Below, piece by piece: positions 1 to 5,159 of a stretch of 5,210 bases of DNA (position 1 is the stretch's first letter; every line of letters starts with the position of its first letter). This DNA comes from Methanospirillum sp. (GTDB lineage: Archaea; Halobacteriota; Methanomicrobia; Methanomicrobiales; Methanospirillaceae), in contig JAJRBL010000144.1 of NCBI GenBank assembly GCA_028679485.1, forward strand, positions 1 through 5,210, read 5' to 3'. The notes beneath the pieces are model-generated. The model was not told where the DNA came from, ran no database searches, and was given only the letters and a program-made list of their open reading frames with translations. A program made the position numbers and the translations under genes.

Positions 1-426
1 CTGAGAATAGGAGGACAGGATTACTATCTGAACAAGAACGATCTCATTAAAATCGAGCTCAATGACGAGAGTGCCGGATCAATCTCGATAACGAACAATG
101 CTGTCGTGCAATTTAACTTTGAAGATGTCACCATATGGATAAACGAGGAAAAATTTGCATCGGGATGGCTTACTGATATAAATATTAACCAGTATAGCCA
201 GATAGCTACGTCAGATATTGTAATCCAGATCACCACCGGCGAACCAGGTCTGAAAGGGCTTGTCGGCGGTGTTCCGGCGATTACAGCATCACCAGGACAG
301 ATCATTACATTACATAACGTAGGAATCGATTCAACAGGGAAACTTCTCTTTAATATACAGAAACAGGCAGGATTTACATTCAGGGGAGGTATTGAATCCT
401 TTGATGCAACCAATCCTGCTGCATAA
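1..426 (+). CDS. Partial surface protein, C-terminal domain (3' end of gene)
   Basis: The reading frame is open from base 1 to a TAA at 424-426, so the start lies upstream and only the last 141 residues are visible. A GTG at 106 could be mistaken for a start, but similarity to the next gene begins at the very first visible residue, so this is the end of a longer protein. The visible part is rich in beta-prone and Asn/Thr/Ser residues with no cysteine and no membrane segment. It aligns with the last ~135 residues of the gene at 533-2035: an (L/M)(R/K)IxG start, FNFEDVT at residues 38-44 against FNFNDIT, a GIDSTG motif at 108-113 against GIGPDTTG, and FRGGI at 127-131 against FQGGI. By inference it is an extracellular protein, perhaps also with a pilin-like anchor and PKD domains. 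I do not recognise the domain and assign no function. Confidence 0.85.
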   Translation: MRIGGQDYYLNKNDLIKIELNDESAGSISITNNAVVQFNFEDVTIWINEEKFASGWLTDININQYSQIATSDIVIQITTGEPGLKGLVGGVPAITASPGQIITLHNVGIDSTGKLLFNIQKQAGFTFRGGIESFDATNPAA

Positions 427-532
427 ATTTTCAGGGGCGGGTCTCATATGAACAACGAGGTAACAGTACAGAACCGGGCATGTACGGGGGTGCATGACCA
501 ATTTCATTTTGGAAGAAGGATGGGTGGATTTG
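427..532 (+). promoter_or_regulatory. Spacer before the PKD surface gene, with weak TATA-like box
   Basis: This 106-nt spacer separates two genes that share a C-terminal domain. The clearest promoter-like element is an AT-rich stretch, ATAAATTTT at about 423-431, overlapping the stop codon of the upstream gene. If used as an archaeal TATA box it would place transcription start near 450 and give the next gene a leader of about 80 nt. No strong hairpin or long T-run was found, so there is no obvious terminator and read-through from the upstream gene is equally possible. The spacer also holds a 30-codon open frame, described separately. Confidence 0.25.
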
Positions 533-540
533 ATGAATAA
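448..540 (+). CDS. Possible 30-aa leader ORF overlapping the next start (doubtful)
   Basis: An ATG at 448 opens a frame of 30 codons ending in TAA at 538-540. It reads MNNEVTVQNRACTGVHDQFH and continues for ten more residues, ending GGFDE. Its stop lies inside the ATGAATAA string that contains the preferred start (533) of the next gene, so the two frames would overlap by 8 nt, an arrangement seen in translational coupling. Upstream is only a G-rich stretch (GGGGCGGG, 434-441), not a good Shine-Dalgarno match. The peptide has no hydrophobic segment and resembles nothing I recognise. A chance open frame is the more likely explanation. Confidence 0.15.
   Translation: MNNEVTVQNRACTGVHDQFHFGRRMGGFDE
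522..527 (+). promoter_or_regulatory. Ribosome-binding site deciding the start at 533
   Basis: GGGTGG lies 5 nt upstream of ATG 533 and matches the GGTG core of the archaeal Shine-Dalgarno sequence. The alternative in-frame ATG at 494 has its G-rich stretch (486-492) only one base away, too close to work well. The downstream start also places the hydrophobic N-terminal segment where a membrane anchor is expected. Confidence 0.5.
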
Positions 541-2035
541 AGAAAGTGCTATGACGCAGATACAAACCATCATGGTCATGAGCGCGATTATGATCGTTCT
601 CTTTGTCCTGGGGGTGATCCTGGTAGTCTGGAATCCCATACCGGAAAAGATACCCCAGGCGTCGATCGAAATAACCGGTGAGGGAGATTCAGTTATTATG
701 AATCATCTAAACGGGGATTCGTTCTCTTCAGACCGGTTGGTGGTAAAGGTCAACGGAAATATCGAACCAAATCAAAACCTGAATTTCCAGACAGGTTCAT
801 GGCCATGGTCACCGGACGAAAGGATTAACTTCTATTATCCGTCACCCGATTCTCCCCGGGTTGTTGAGATATATTATCTCACCGACAAAGGAGAGAGTAT
901 TCTCATCGATAAGGCAAGACTGGAACCCCCACCGGTAGTATCGGCAACACCTCTGCCGGTGGAGATAGTAATCAACGAGACACCGACACCGGCCCCCTCG
1001 ATGATTCCTGTCCAGGTCAGGGATGCAAACCCGGTACAGCCCCCGGTTGGAGATTTTACCGCAGAACCTCTCGTGGGTGATCCGCCGCTCACGGTTACCT
1101 TCCATGATCTCAGTTATGGGAAAGTAGACGATTACACCTGGAGTTTTGGTGACGGTTCCACCTCCACGCTTCAGCACCCGGTTCATACCTACTTTGTCCC
1201 AGGGACATATACCGTCAGCCTCCTTGTCTCAAACACATACGGATCGAACCGGAGAACTGCTGCGGATTATATCACTGTCGGTTCTCCACCGGTTGCCAAG
1301 TTTATCGCAGAACCGGGATCGGGCCAGGCACCGCTGACTGTTCAGTTTACCGATCTCTCCACCGGTAATCCAAAGAGCTGGGAATGGTCCTTCGGAGATG
1401 GCACCCAGTCATCTGATAAGAACCCGGTTCATATTTTCCAGGGGGCAGGTAGCTTCAATGTCACGTTAAGTGTCACCAACGCGTACGGGACTGACAAGTA
1501 TTCACCTGAATCAGCTCTTGCCGTGACAGCCCCCACGCTGATGGATGTCTATCTTACCAATAGCGTAAACGGGGCTCTCGTTCCTGACGGGTATATCAGA
1601 CTCAGGGTAACTGATCCGGCCAGTTCGATGAAGATAGCCGGGAAGATATATCCCTTCGAGGTTGGAGACATGATCCAACTGATATACGGACCTGGTTCGT
1701 CTGACGGAGTTATTTCAACCGATAAAAACAAATTCACCTCGTTCAACTTTAACGATATTACCCTGGTGAAAAACGGCGAGACGATCGCCCGTGGCCCGGT
1801 GAACACCTTCTCCATCGGCGGATTTGACAGTTATGCCTCCACGTTAAACCTGAGCCTGCCGAAGGGTGACAGTTATGATACCCTGTATATAAACTCCGAG
1901 CCATACAAATATGTCGAGAGTCCGTCCCTCCAGTTTTCAGGAATCGGACCTGACACCACAGGAAGGTTCTTTTACCAGAAATCTGCGCAGAACATGAATT
2001 TCCAGGGTGGGATTGCCGAGTTGACCCTGGGATAA
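533..2035 (+). CDS. Membrane-anchored surface protein: pilin-like N-terminus, two PKD domains, shared C-terminal domain
   Basis: Numbering is from ATG 533 (500 aa); an in-frame ATG at 494 would add 13 residues. A short polar N-terminus is followed by one hydrophobic segment at about 12-33. A beta-rich region at ~42-132 carries an NHLNGDSF...VVKVNG pattern like that of archaeal pilin/archaellin-type (DUF1628-like) proteins. I do not see the usual charged prepilin peptidase site before the segment, so it may simply be an uncleaved anchor. A Pro/Thr-rich linker (~132-171) leads to two PKD domains (~172-250 and 254-333), each with WSFGDG (203-208 and 285-290). PKD domains are extracellular beta-sandwich modules. 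Residues ~366-500 form a domain shared with the gene ending at 426. The likely role is surface adhesion or cell-envelope structure; that is inference. The downstream surface gene follows after 66 nt. Confidence 0.85.
   Translation: MNKESAMTQIQTIMVMSAIMIVLFVLGVILVVWNPIPEKIPQASIEITGEGDSVIMNHLNGDSFSSDRLVVKVNGNIEPNQNLNFQTGSWPWSPDERINFYYPSPDSPRVVEIYYLTDKGESILIDKARLEPPPVVSATPLPVEIVINETPTPAPSMIPVQVRDANPVQPPVGDFTAEPLVGDPPLTVTFHDLSYGKVDDYTWSFGDGSTSTLQHPVHTYFVPGTYTVSLLVSNTYGSNRRTAADYITVGSPPVAKFIAEPGSGQAPLTVQFTDLSTGNPKSWEWSFGDGTQSSDKNPVHIFQGAGSFNVTLSVTNAYGTDKYSPESALAVTAPTLMDVYLTNSVNGALVPDGYIRLRVTDPASSMKIAGKIYPFEVGDMIQLIYGPGSSDGVISTDKNKFTSFNFNDITLVKNGETIARGPVNTFSIGGFDSYASTLNLSLPKGDSYDTLYINSEPYKYVESPSLQFSGIGPDTTGRFFYQKSAQNMNFQGGIAELTLG
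1046..1531 (+). other. Tandem PKD domains within the surface protein
   Basis: Two consecutive PKD modules, about 1046-1282 and 1292-1531, each begin with a PPV(G/A)xFxAEP stretch and continue PLTVxFxDLS, W-S-F-G-D-G, a HxF/HxY turn, and a TVSLLVSN or NVTLSVTN strand followed by YG. The two copies are clearly diverged at the DNA level, so this is an old protein-level duplication and not a recent DNA repeat. Confidence 0.9.
1628..2032 (+). other. Unnamed C-terminal domain shared with the upstream gene
   Basis: These ~135 codons, residues about 366-500 of the protein, align along their whole length with the visible end of the upstream gene (1-423). Shared landmarks in the same order are a KIxG/RIGG start with a nearby Tyr, an Asp-x-Ile pair, FNFxD(I/V)T, a TG(R/K)xxF stretch following a Gly-Ile, and a final F(Q/R)GGI. 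It sits at the extreme C-terminus in both proteins. I cannot name the family. Confidence 0.7.
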
Positions 2036-2047
2036 TACGGTCAGGGA

Positions 2048-2077
2048 TACCGGCCGGTAACCTTTCATCTTTACCGG
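2048..2077 (+). repeat. Palindromic TACCGG cluster in the spacer
   Basis: TACCGGCCGGTA at 2048-2059 is a perfect 12-bp palindrome. Its right half, CCGGTAA (2054-2060), also forms a perfect 7-bp inverted repeat with TTACCGG (2071-2077) across a 10-nt loop. The cluster starts 13 nt after the stop codon of the PKD gene. No T-run follows, so it does not look like a standard archaeal terminator. It could be a DNA-binding site, an mRNA-stabilising hairpin, or chance in a genome that uses CCGG often. Confidence 0.4.
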
Positions 2078-2089
2078 TTCATATGTTGT

Positions 2090-2115
2090 GGAGAAGAGAA
2101 CATGGTCTTTCCTCC
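2090..2115 (+). promoter_or_regulatory. Ribosome-binding site and possible start-codon hairpin of the next gene
   Basis: GGAG at 2090-2093 lies 8 nt before ATG 2102 and supports that start over the in-frame ATG at 2123, which is preceded by CCTCCTAATC and has no ribosome-binding match. The RNA can fold: 2090-2098 (GGAGAAGAG) pairs with 2107-2115 (CTTTCCTCC) through seven Watson-Crick pairs, one G-U and one A-C mismatch. This leaves an 8-nt loop that contains the ATG. Such a fold would hide the ribosome-binding site. Whether it forms in the cell is unknown. Confidence 0.4.
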
Positions 2116-3064
2116 TAATCATATGGTTCTGAAATTGTTCGTTTTTTTAGCAATTATCTCGTTATACTCTGTCTATGCCGACCAGGTACTGTACTCCTCT
2201 GATTTCTCAGAGGATCCCGGCTGGAAGACAAACAGTGAAACCTCCTTTTACCATGATGAAGAGAGCGGCAGGTATCATTACCTGATTGAAGGCGGTACCG
2301 GCTCATATGCCTCATATCAACTACCAGATGCGTATACCGGGCCATTTACACTCGAATTTGATGTTACCCCGGCGAATACCGGGACGAAGAGTTCATTCAG
2401 GCTGGGGTTGGGCAAGGAGGGGATGGACAGCCAGAAGGGTCCCCTTGTCCTTGCCGAACTCTATAACCAGAACGACGAACACCTCTTTTCACTCACTGCC
2501 ATCTCCAAGGAAAACCTGCGATCGCAGATATTATCCATGCCGGGAAAAGGAAGTTACAGCGGCAAGACAATCAGGTTTGCCGATGGTACCACGTACCATA
2601 TCAAGATGACCTGGTATCCGCTGGATGAACGCGTAAGTATCACGGTAACAACACCTGATAGTAAACTACCATTATTCAGTCATTTCGTCACCGTCTCCGG
2701 AAAGATGGAAGATTTCACCAACCTGTTTCTCACATCCATCGGAGAAGGACAGAATGGAATGAAGGCCGAGGGATATATCGATAATATCTCCCTTACTGCC
2801 CTTACTTCTGTCCCGGGAACCACAGAGGCCACCCCAACGGCTACCGAAACCCCGGAGATAACGCTGGTACCGACGATTGTTCCTGATGCTCCCATCGAAG
2901 AGACAGGTACTGCAGACCTGGAACCTGAAATACTGCCTGAGAGAACACCCTTACCTGCACCACCAACACCCACTCCGACCCAGAAGGCAGGAAACCTTCC
3001 CGTTCTTCCCATTATAGCAGTTTTAACACTTTTTGGGAGCGTGTCTCTGACCAGGAGAAGATAA
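2102..3064 (+). CDS. Secreted jelly-roll (LamG/concanavalin-like) surface protein with Pro/Thr stalk and C-terminal tail
   Basis: The 320-residue product has an N-terminal signal peptide: hydrophobic core at about 9-23, likely cleaved after VYA at residue 26. Residues ~28-235 look like a concanavalin/LamG-type beta-sandwich: a YSSDFSEDPGW opening, an SGRYHYLIEGGTGSYAS stretch, LEFDV strands, a central TTYHIKMTWYP strand and a closing GYIDNISL. Next comes a stalk (~238-296) rich in Pro, Thr and Glu with TPTPT runs, then a hydrophobic segment (~299-316) and a final RRR. That tail resembles PGF-CTERM-type archaeosortase signals in layout (stalk, hydrophobic helix, basic end), but the PGF motif itself is absent; it may be a plain membrane anchor. 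The protein is probably displayed on the cell surface, possibly binding carbohydrate; the ligand is unknown. The mmp8 ribosome-binding site is embedded in its last codons. Confidence 0.85.
   Translation: MVFPPNHMVLKLFVFLAIISLYSVYADQVLYSSDFSEDPGWKTNSETSFYHDEESGRYHYLIEGGTGSYASYQLPDAYTGPFTLEFDVTPANTGTKSSFRLGLGKEGMDSQKGPLVLAELYNQNDEHLFSLTAISKENLRSQILSMPGKGSYSGKTIRFADGTTYHIKMTWYPLDERVSITVTTPDSKLPLFSHFVTVSGKMEDFTNLFLTSIGEGQNGMKAEGYIDNISLTALTSVPGTTEATPTATETPEITLVPTIVPDAPIEETGTADLEPEILPERTPLPAPPTPTPTQKAGNLPVLPIIAVLTLFGSVSLTRRR
3053..3057 (+). promoter_or_regulatory. Ribosome-binding site of mmp8, inside the preceding gene
   Basis: AGGAG at 3053-3057 lies 9 nt before ATG 3067 and overlaps the codons for the terminal Thr-Arg-Arg-Arg tail of the surface protein. 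With the TAA at 3062-3064 and only two bases between the genes, this arrangement points to co-transcription and probably coupled translation. Confidence 0.6.
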
Positions 3065-3066
3065 TC

Positions 3067-3915
3067 ATGGATGAACATATTATCGAAGCAGTCGGTCACT
3101 GCAGGGTTGTCGTGCGGAATGGAAGAGTTACAGAGGTTGGAACGCCGCTGCTCAGGGACTGCCAGCTAGCCAGACGGTTTGCATACCCGGTCACCGATAT
3201 GACACCGGAAGCCATAGGGAAGAATGTCCAGGGCAGGATTGATTCATTCGGGATGTGCACCTCGCACCGGGAGTTATACTCTGATGATACCTTTGTCGGG
3301 TTCGGGGCATCCGAACTGATCAGCTCGGCCCTGGCAGACGGCCTTATCGATGCAGCAGTCATCGCCTGCGACGGGGCAGGTACCGTTGTCGTGACAGACC
3401 CGGGGATGGTCCAGGGGATCGGGGGAAGAATGTCGGGACTCGTAAGGACAACACCATTCCCCGCGGTTATCGACAGAATCCGCGCAGGAGGAGGAATCGT
3501 CCCGGATCCGGAGACTGCTTCGCTGGATCCGGTAATGGGAATATATACGGCAAAGAAGGCAGGATATAAACGACCTGTAGTTACCATTCATCGCCCTGAG
3601 GATGCCATGCGTGTCAGGAAAACGGATCCTGATACGATAATTATCGCGGTACATACAACCGGTTACTCGAGGATTGATGCAGAGATAATGGCAGAATCCG
3701 CAGATCTCGTCACCGCCTGCGCTTCACTGCATGTGCGGCAGATATGCGGACCAAAAGCCCTTATGCAGGCAGGATCAACCGTTCCGGTCTTTGCACTGAC
3801 CCCCGGAGGAAAAGAATTCATCCTTAACAGGATGGCGGTGATTTCGTATCCCCTCTACGTCAGCCATGCCACCCTCCCGGTAGCCGGGGAAAAAGAACCC
3901 AGCCCCCTGATCTGA
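3067..3915 (+). CDS. mmp8: Methanogenesis marker protein 8 (DUF2099 family)
   Basis: This 282-residue protein is recognised as methanogenesis marker protein 8, a family conserved in methanogens; its biochemical function is not established to my knowledge. Length and layout fit the family: an N-terminal HxxEAxGxxRVVVxNG strand pair, DCQLARRF at 31-38, FGMCT at 61-65, a CDGAGTVVVTDP block at 101-112 followed by VQGIGGRMSGLVRT, IVPDPETASLD at 144-154, and TACAS near 216-220. No signal peptide or membrane segment is present, so it is presumably cytoplasmic. Cysteines at 12, 32, 64, 101, 218 and 227 include several inside the most conserved-looking blocks, which may hint at metal or thiol chemistry; this is inference. 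The gene starts 2 nt after the surface-protein gene, an unexpected partner for a methanogenesis gene, and is complete with no sign of decay. Confidence 0.93.
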   Translation: MDEHIIEAVGHCRVVVRNGRVTEVGTPLLRDCQLARRFAYPVTDMTPEAIGKNVQGRIDSFGMCTSHRELYSDDTFVGFGASELISSALADGLIDAAVIACDGAGTVVVTDPGMVQGIGGRMSGLVRTTPFPAVIDRIRAGGGIVPDPETASLDPVMGIYTAKKAGYKRPVVTIHRPEDAMRVRKTDPDTIIIAVHTTGYSRIDAEIMAESADLVTACASLHVRQICGPKALMQAGSTVPVFALTPGGKEFILNRMAVISYPLYVSHATLPVAGEKEPSPLI

Positions 3916-3917
3916 AC

Positions 3918-3930
3918 AGATATTTTATCT
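3918..3930 (+). promoter_or_regulatory. Candidate TATA box with dyad upstream of the solute-binding/Cache gene
   Basis: AGATA-TTT-TATCT is a perfect 5-bp inverted repeat around a 3-nt spacer and encloses the AT-rich core ATATTTTAT (3920-3928). Its centre is about 30 nt before ATG 3954, close to the usual distance from an archaeal TATA box to the transcription start, so the transcript could start at or just before the ATG. The only ribosome-binding candidate, AGG at 3938-3940, is 13 nt away and poor, which fits a leaderless start. The dyad could also bind a regulator. Confidence 0.35.
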
Positions 3931-3953
3931 CGCTAACAGGAAAATCTGAATTA

Positions 3954-5159
3954 ATGATGAAACACCTGACAGGAGTCCTGTTTATCACTTGTCTGTTTTT
4001 TATCCCGGTCTTTGGAACTGCAGCAGAGATGCCACCCGGCATGTATTTCATCACCGAGGAATACCCTCCCCTGAATTATGTCCAGGACAATATTCCCGCA
4101 GGACTGTCAACAGATCTCTTGATCGAGGCCCTTGGAAGGATGAATATTGAACTCTCCCCTGATAATATCACGGTGATGGCATGGTCAGACGGATACCAGA
4201 AGACCCGTTCTCAGAACAACACTGCCATTTTCTCAACTGCAAGGACTCCTGAACGTGAAAACCTCTTCTCCTGGGTAGGTCCCCTGGTCGAGGATCCCAT
4301 GGTTTTCTATGCAACAAACAGGTCGCTTGAGACCAGGAGGCCGGATAACGGGAATATCAGGGTAGTCGCCATCAAAGACGATATCGGGGAGATTGCTGCC
4401 CGTGATGCAGGAGTCTCTGCAGATCATATATTCATTGTCCTCACCCCATCCGAAGCGATAAGCAGGCTTGTGGACGGGACTTCTGATGTCTGGGTGTATG
4501 CCCAGCATCCTGGTGAAAAACTGATTCAGACCCTGGCAGAGAATGTATCCTCGTTCTATGTCCTCGATGAACTGGCACGAAGCAGGTATTACATCGCTTT
4601 CAATAACCAGACCGAACCCACCTTTGTCAGGGCATTACAGGATGAACTTGACAGGATGAAGACCGGACGCGATGATGACGGTATCAGTCCCTATGAAAGG
4701 ATAATAGCCAAATATATCAGTCCTGCCTGTACGGAAAAAAGCCAGACCAGAGAGACGATTACGAGGCTGGTCAACCTTACCGCTGATGCATTGGAAAGGG
4801 ATGCACCGGGAACCATCGCCGATATTCAAAGCAGCCTTCATCCCTATAAAGACCGGATTGATCCCGGGCAGTATGTATTTATTTATGACACAGATACCAG
4901 GATCGTGGCTGATGCAGGCAATCCCTCCCTTGCAGGAACCAGTTTTGCAGGCAAAGGAGATGTATCAGGTAAAAAATACAGCGACGAGATAGTATCAGGG
5001 GCACTGGCAAACGGGACCGGCATTATTACCTATATCTTTTCAAACCCTGCCCAGAGCGGACTCTACAACAAAGAAACCGTGTACAGCCTGGTCAACGGCA
5101 GCGATAACAGACAATATATCGTGTGCGCAGGAAGATATCCCGGATGCAATGAGATGTGA
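3954..5159 (+). CDS. Secreted solute-binding (SBP family 3-like) plus single Cache domain protein
   Basis: The 401-residue product starts with a signal peptide (hydrophobic core ~6-21, likely cleaved near GTAA at 21-24; no lipobox cysteine). Residues ~30-257 resemble bacterial extracellular solute-binding family 3: FITEEYPPLNYV, a GLSTDLL helix start, FSTARTPERENLFSWVGPL at 93-111, where the TPER arginine (101) lies where amino-acid binders hold the ligand carboxylate, and a SRLVDGTSDVW segment at 170-180. Residues ~265-396 resemble a single Cache (sCache_2-like) domain: a long helix, then GQYVFIYDTDTRIVADAGNP, SLAGTS and a closing YIVCAGRYP. Both parts are extracellular ligand-binding folds. 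No transmembrane segment or kinase, methyl-acceptor or cyclase output follows, so signalling would need a partner. No transporter permease lies within view. Cys391 and Cys398 could form a disulphide. Ligands are unknown. An ATG at 3957 is an equally possible start. Confidence 0.88.
   Translation: MMKHLTGVLFITCLFFIPVFGTAAEMPPGMYFITEEYPPLNYVQDNIPAGLSTDLLIEALGRMNIELSPDNITVMAWSDGYQKTRSQNNTAIFSTARTPERENLFSWVGPLVEDPMVFYATNRSLETRRPDNGNIRVVAIKDDIGEIAARDAGVSADHIFIVLTPSEAISRLVDGTSDVWVYAQHPGEKLIQTLAENVSSFYVLDELARSRYYIAFNNQTEPTFVRALQDELDRMKTGRDDDGISPYERIIAKYISPACTEKSQTRETITRLVNLTADALERDAPGTIADIQSSLHPYKDRIDPGQYVFIYDTDTRIVADAGNPSLAGTSFAGKGDVSGKKYSDEIVSGALANGTGIITYIFSNPAQSGLYNKETVYSLVNGSDNRQYIVCAGRYPGCNEM

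Noticed and set aside
106..426. A separate 106-residue gene starting at GTG 106
   Set aside because: The frame is open back to base 1 and similarity to the PKD protein begins before GTG 106, so this is the tail of a longer gene.
24..639. Minus-strand open frames opposite the first gene and the spacer
   Set aside because: The plus-strand frame from base 1 is supported by homology to the next gene's C-terminus; the minus-strand products show no motif or ribosome-binding support that I can see.
1046..1531. Recent DNA-level tandem repeat in the PKD region
   Set aside because: The two units match as proteins (WSFGDG and flanking strands) but their codons have diverged widely, so this is an old domain duplication.
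446..2128. Recurrent CATATG near gene starts (445-450, 2080-2085, 2122-2127)
   Set aside because: CATATG is a short palindrome that arises easily around ATG codons; flanking bases differ and no longer shared motif is seen.
2940..2992. Low-complexity CACC/ACCC-rich tract that might be a DNA repeat array
   Set aside because: It encodes the Pro/Thr stalk (PAPPTPTPTQ) and has no regular unit or spacing, so codon composition explains it.
2680..3099. Minus-strand open frame of 139 codons opposite the Pro/Thr stalk region
   Set aside because: Its product is a Val/Gly/Ser-rich low-complexity string that mirrors the Pro/Thr-rich stalk on the plus strand, and the plus-strand gene has a signal peptide, domain and ribosome-binding site.
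3096..3654. Two minus-strand open frames opposite mmp8 (3096-3587 and 3274-3654)
   Set aside because: The plus strand encodes a recognised, full-length conserved family; the minus-strand products have no recognisable domain and overlap each other in different frames.
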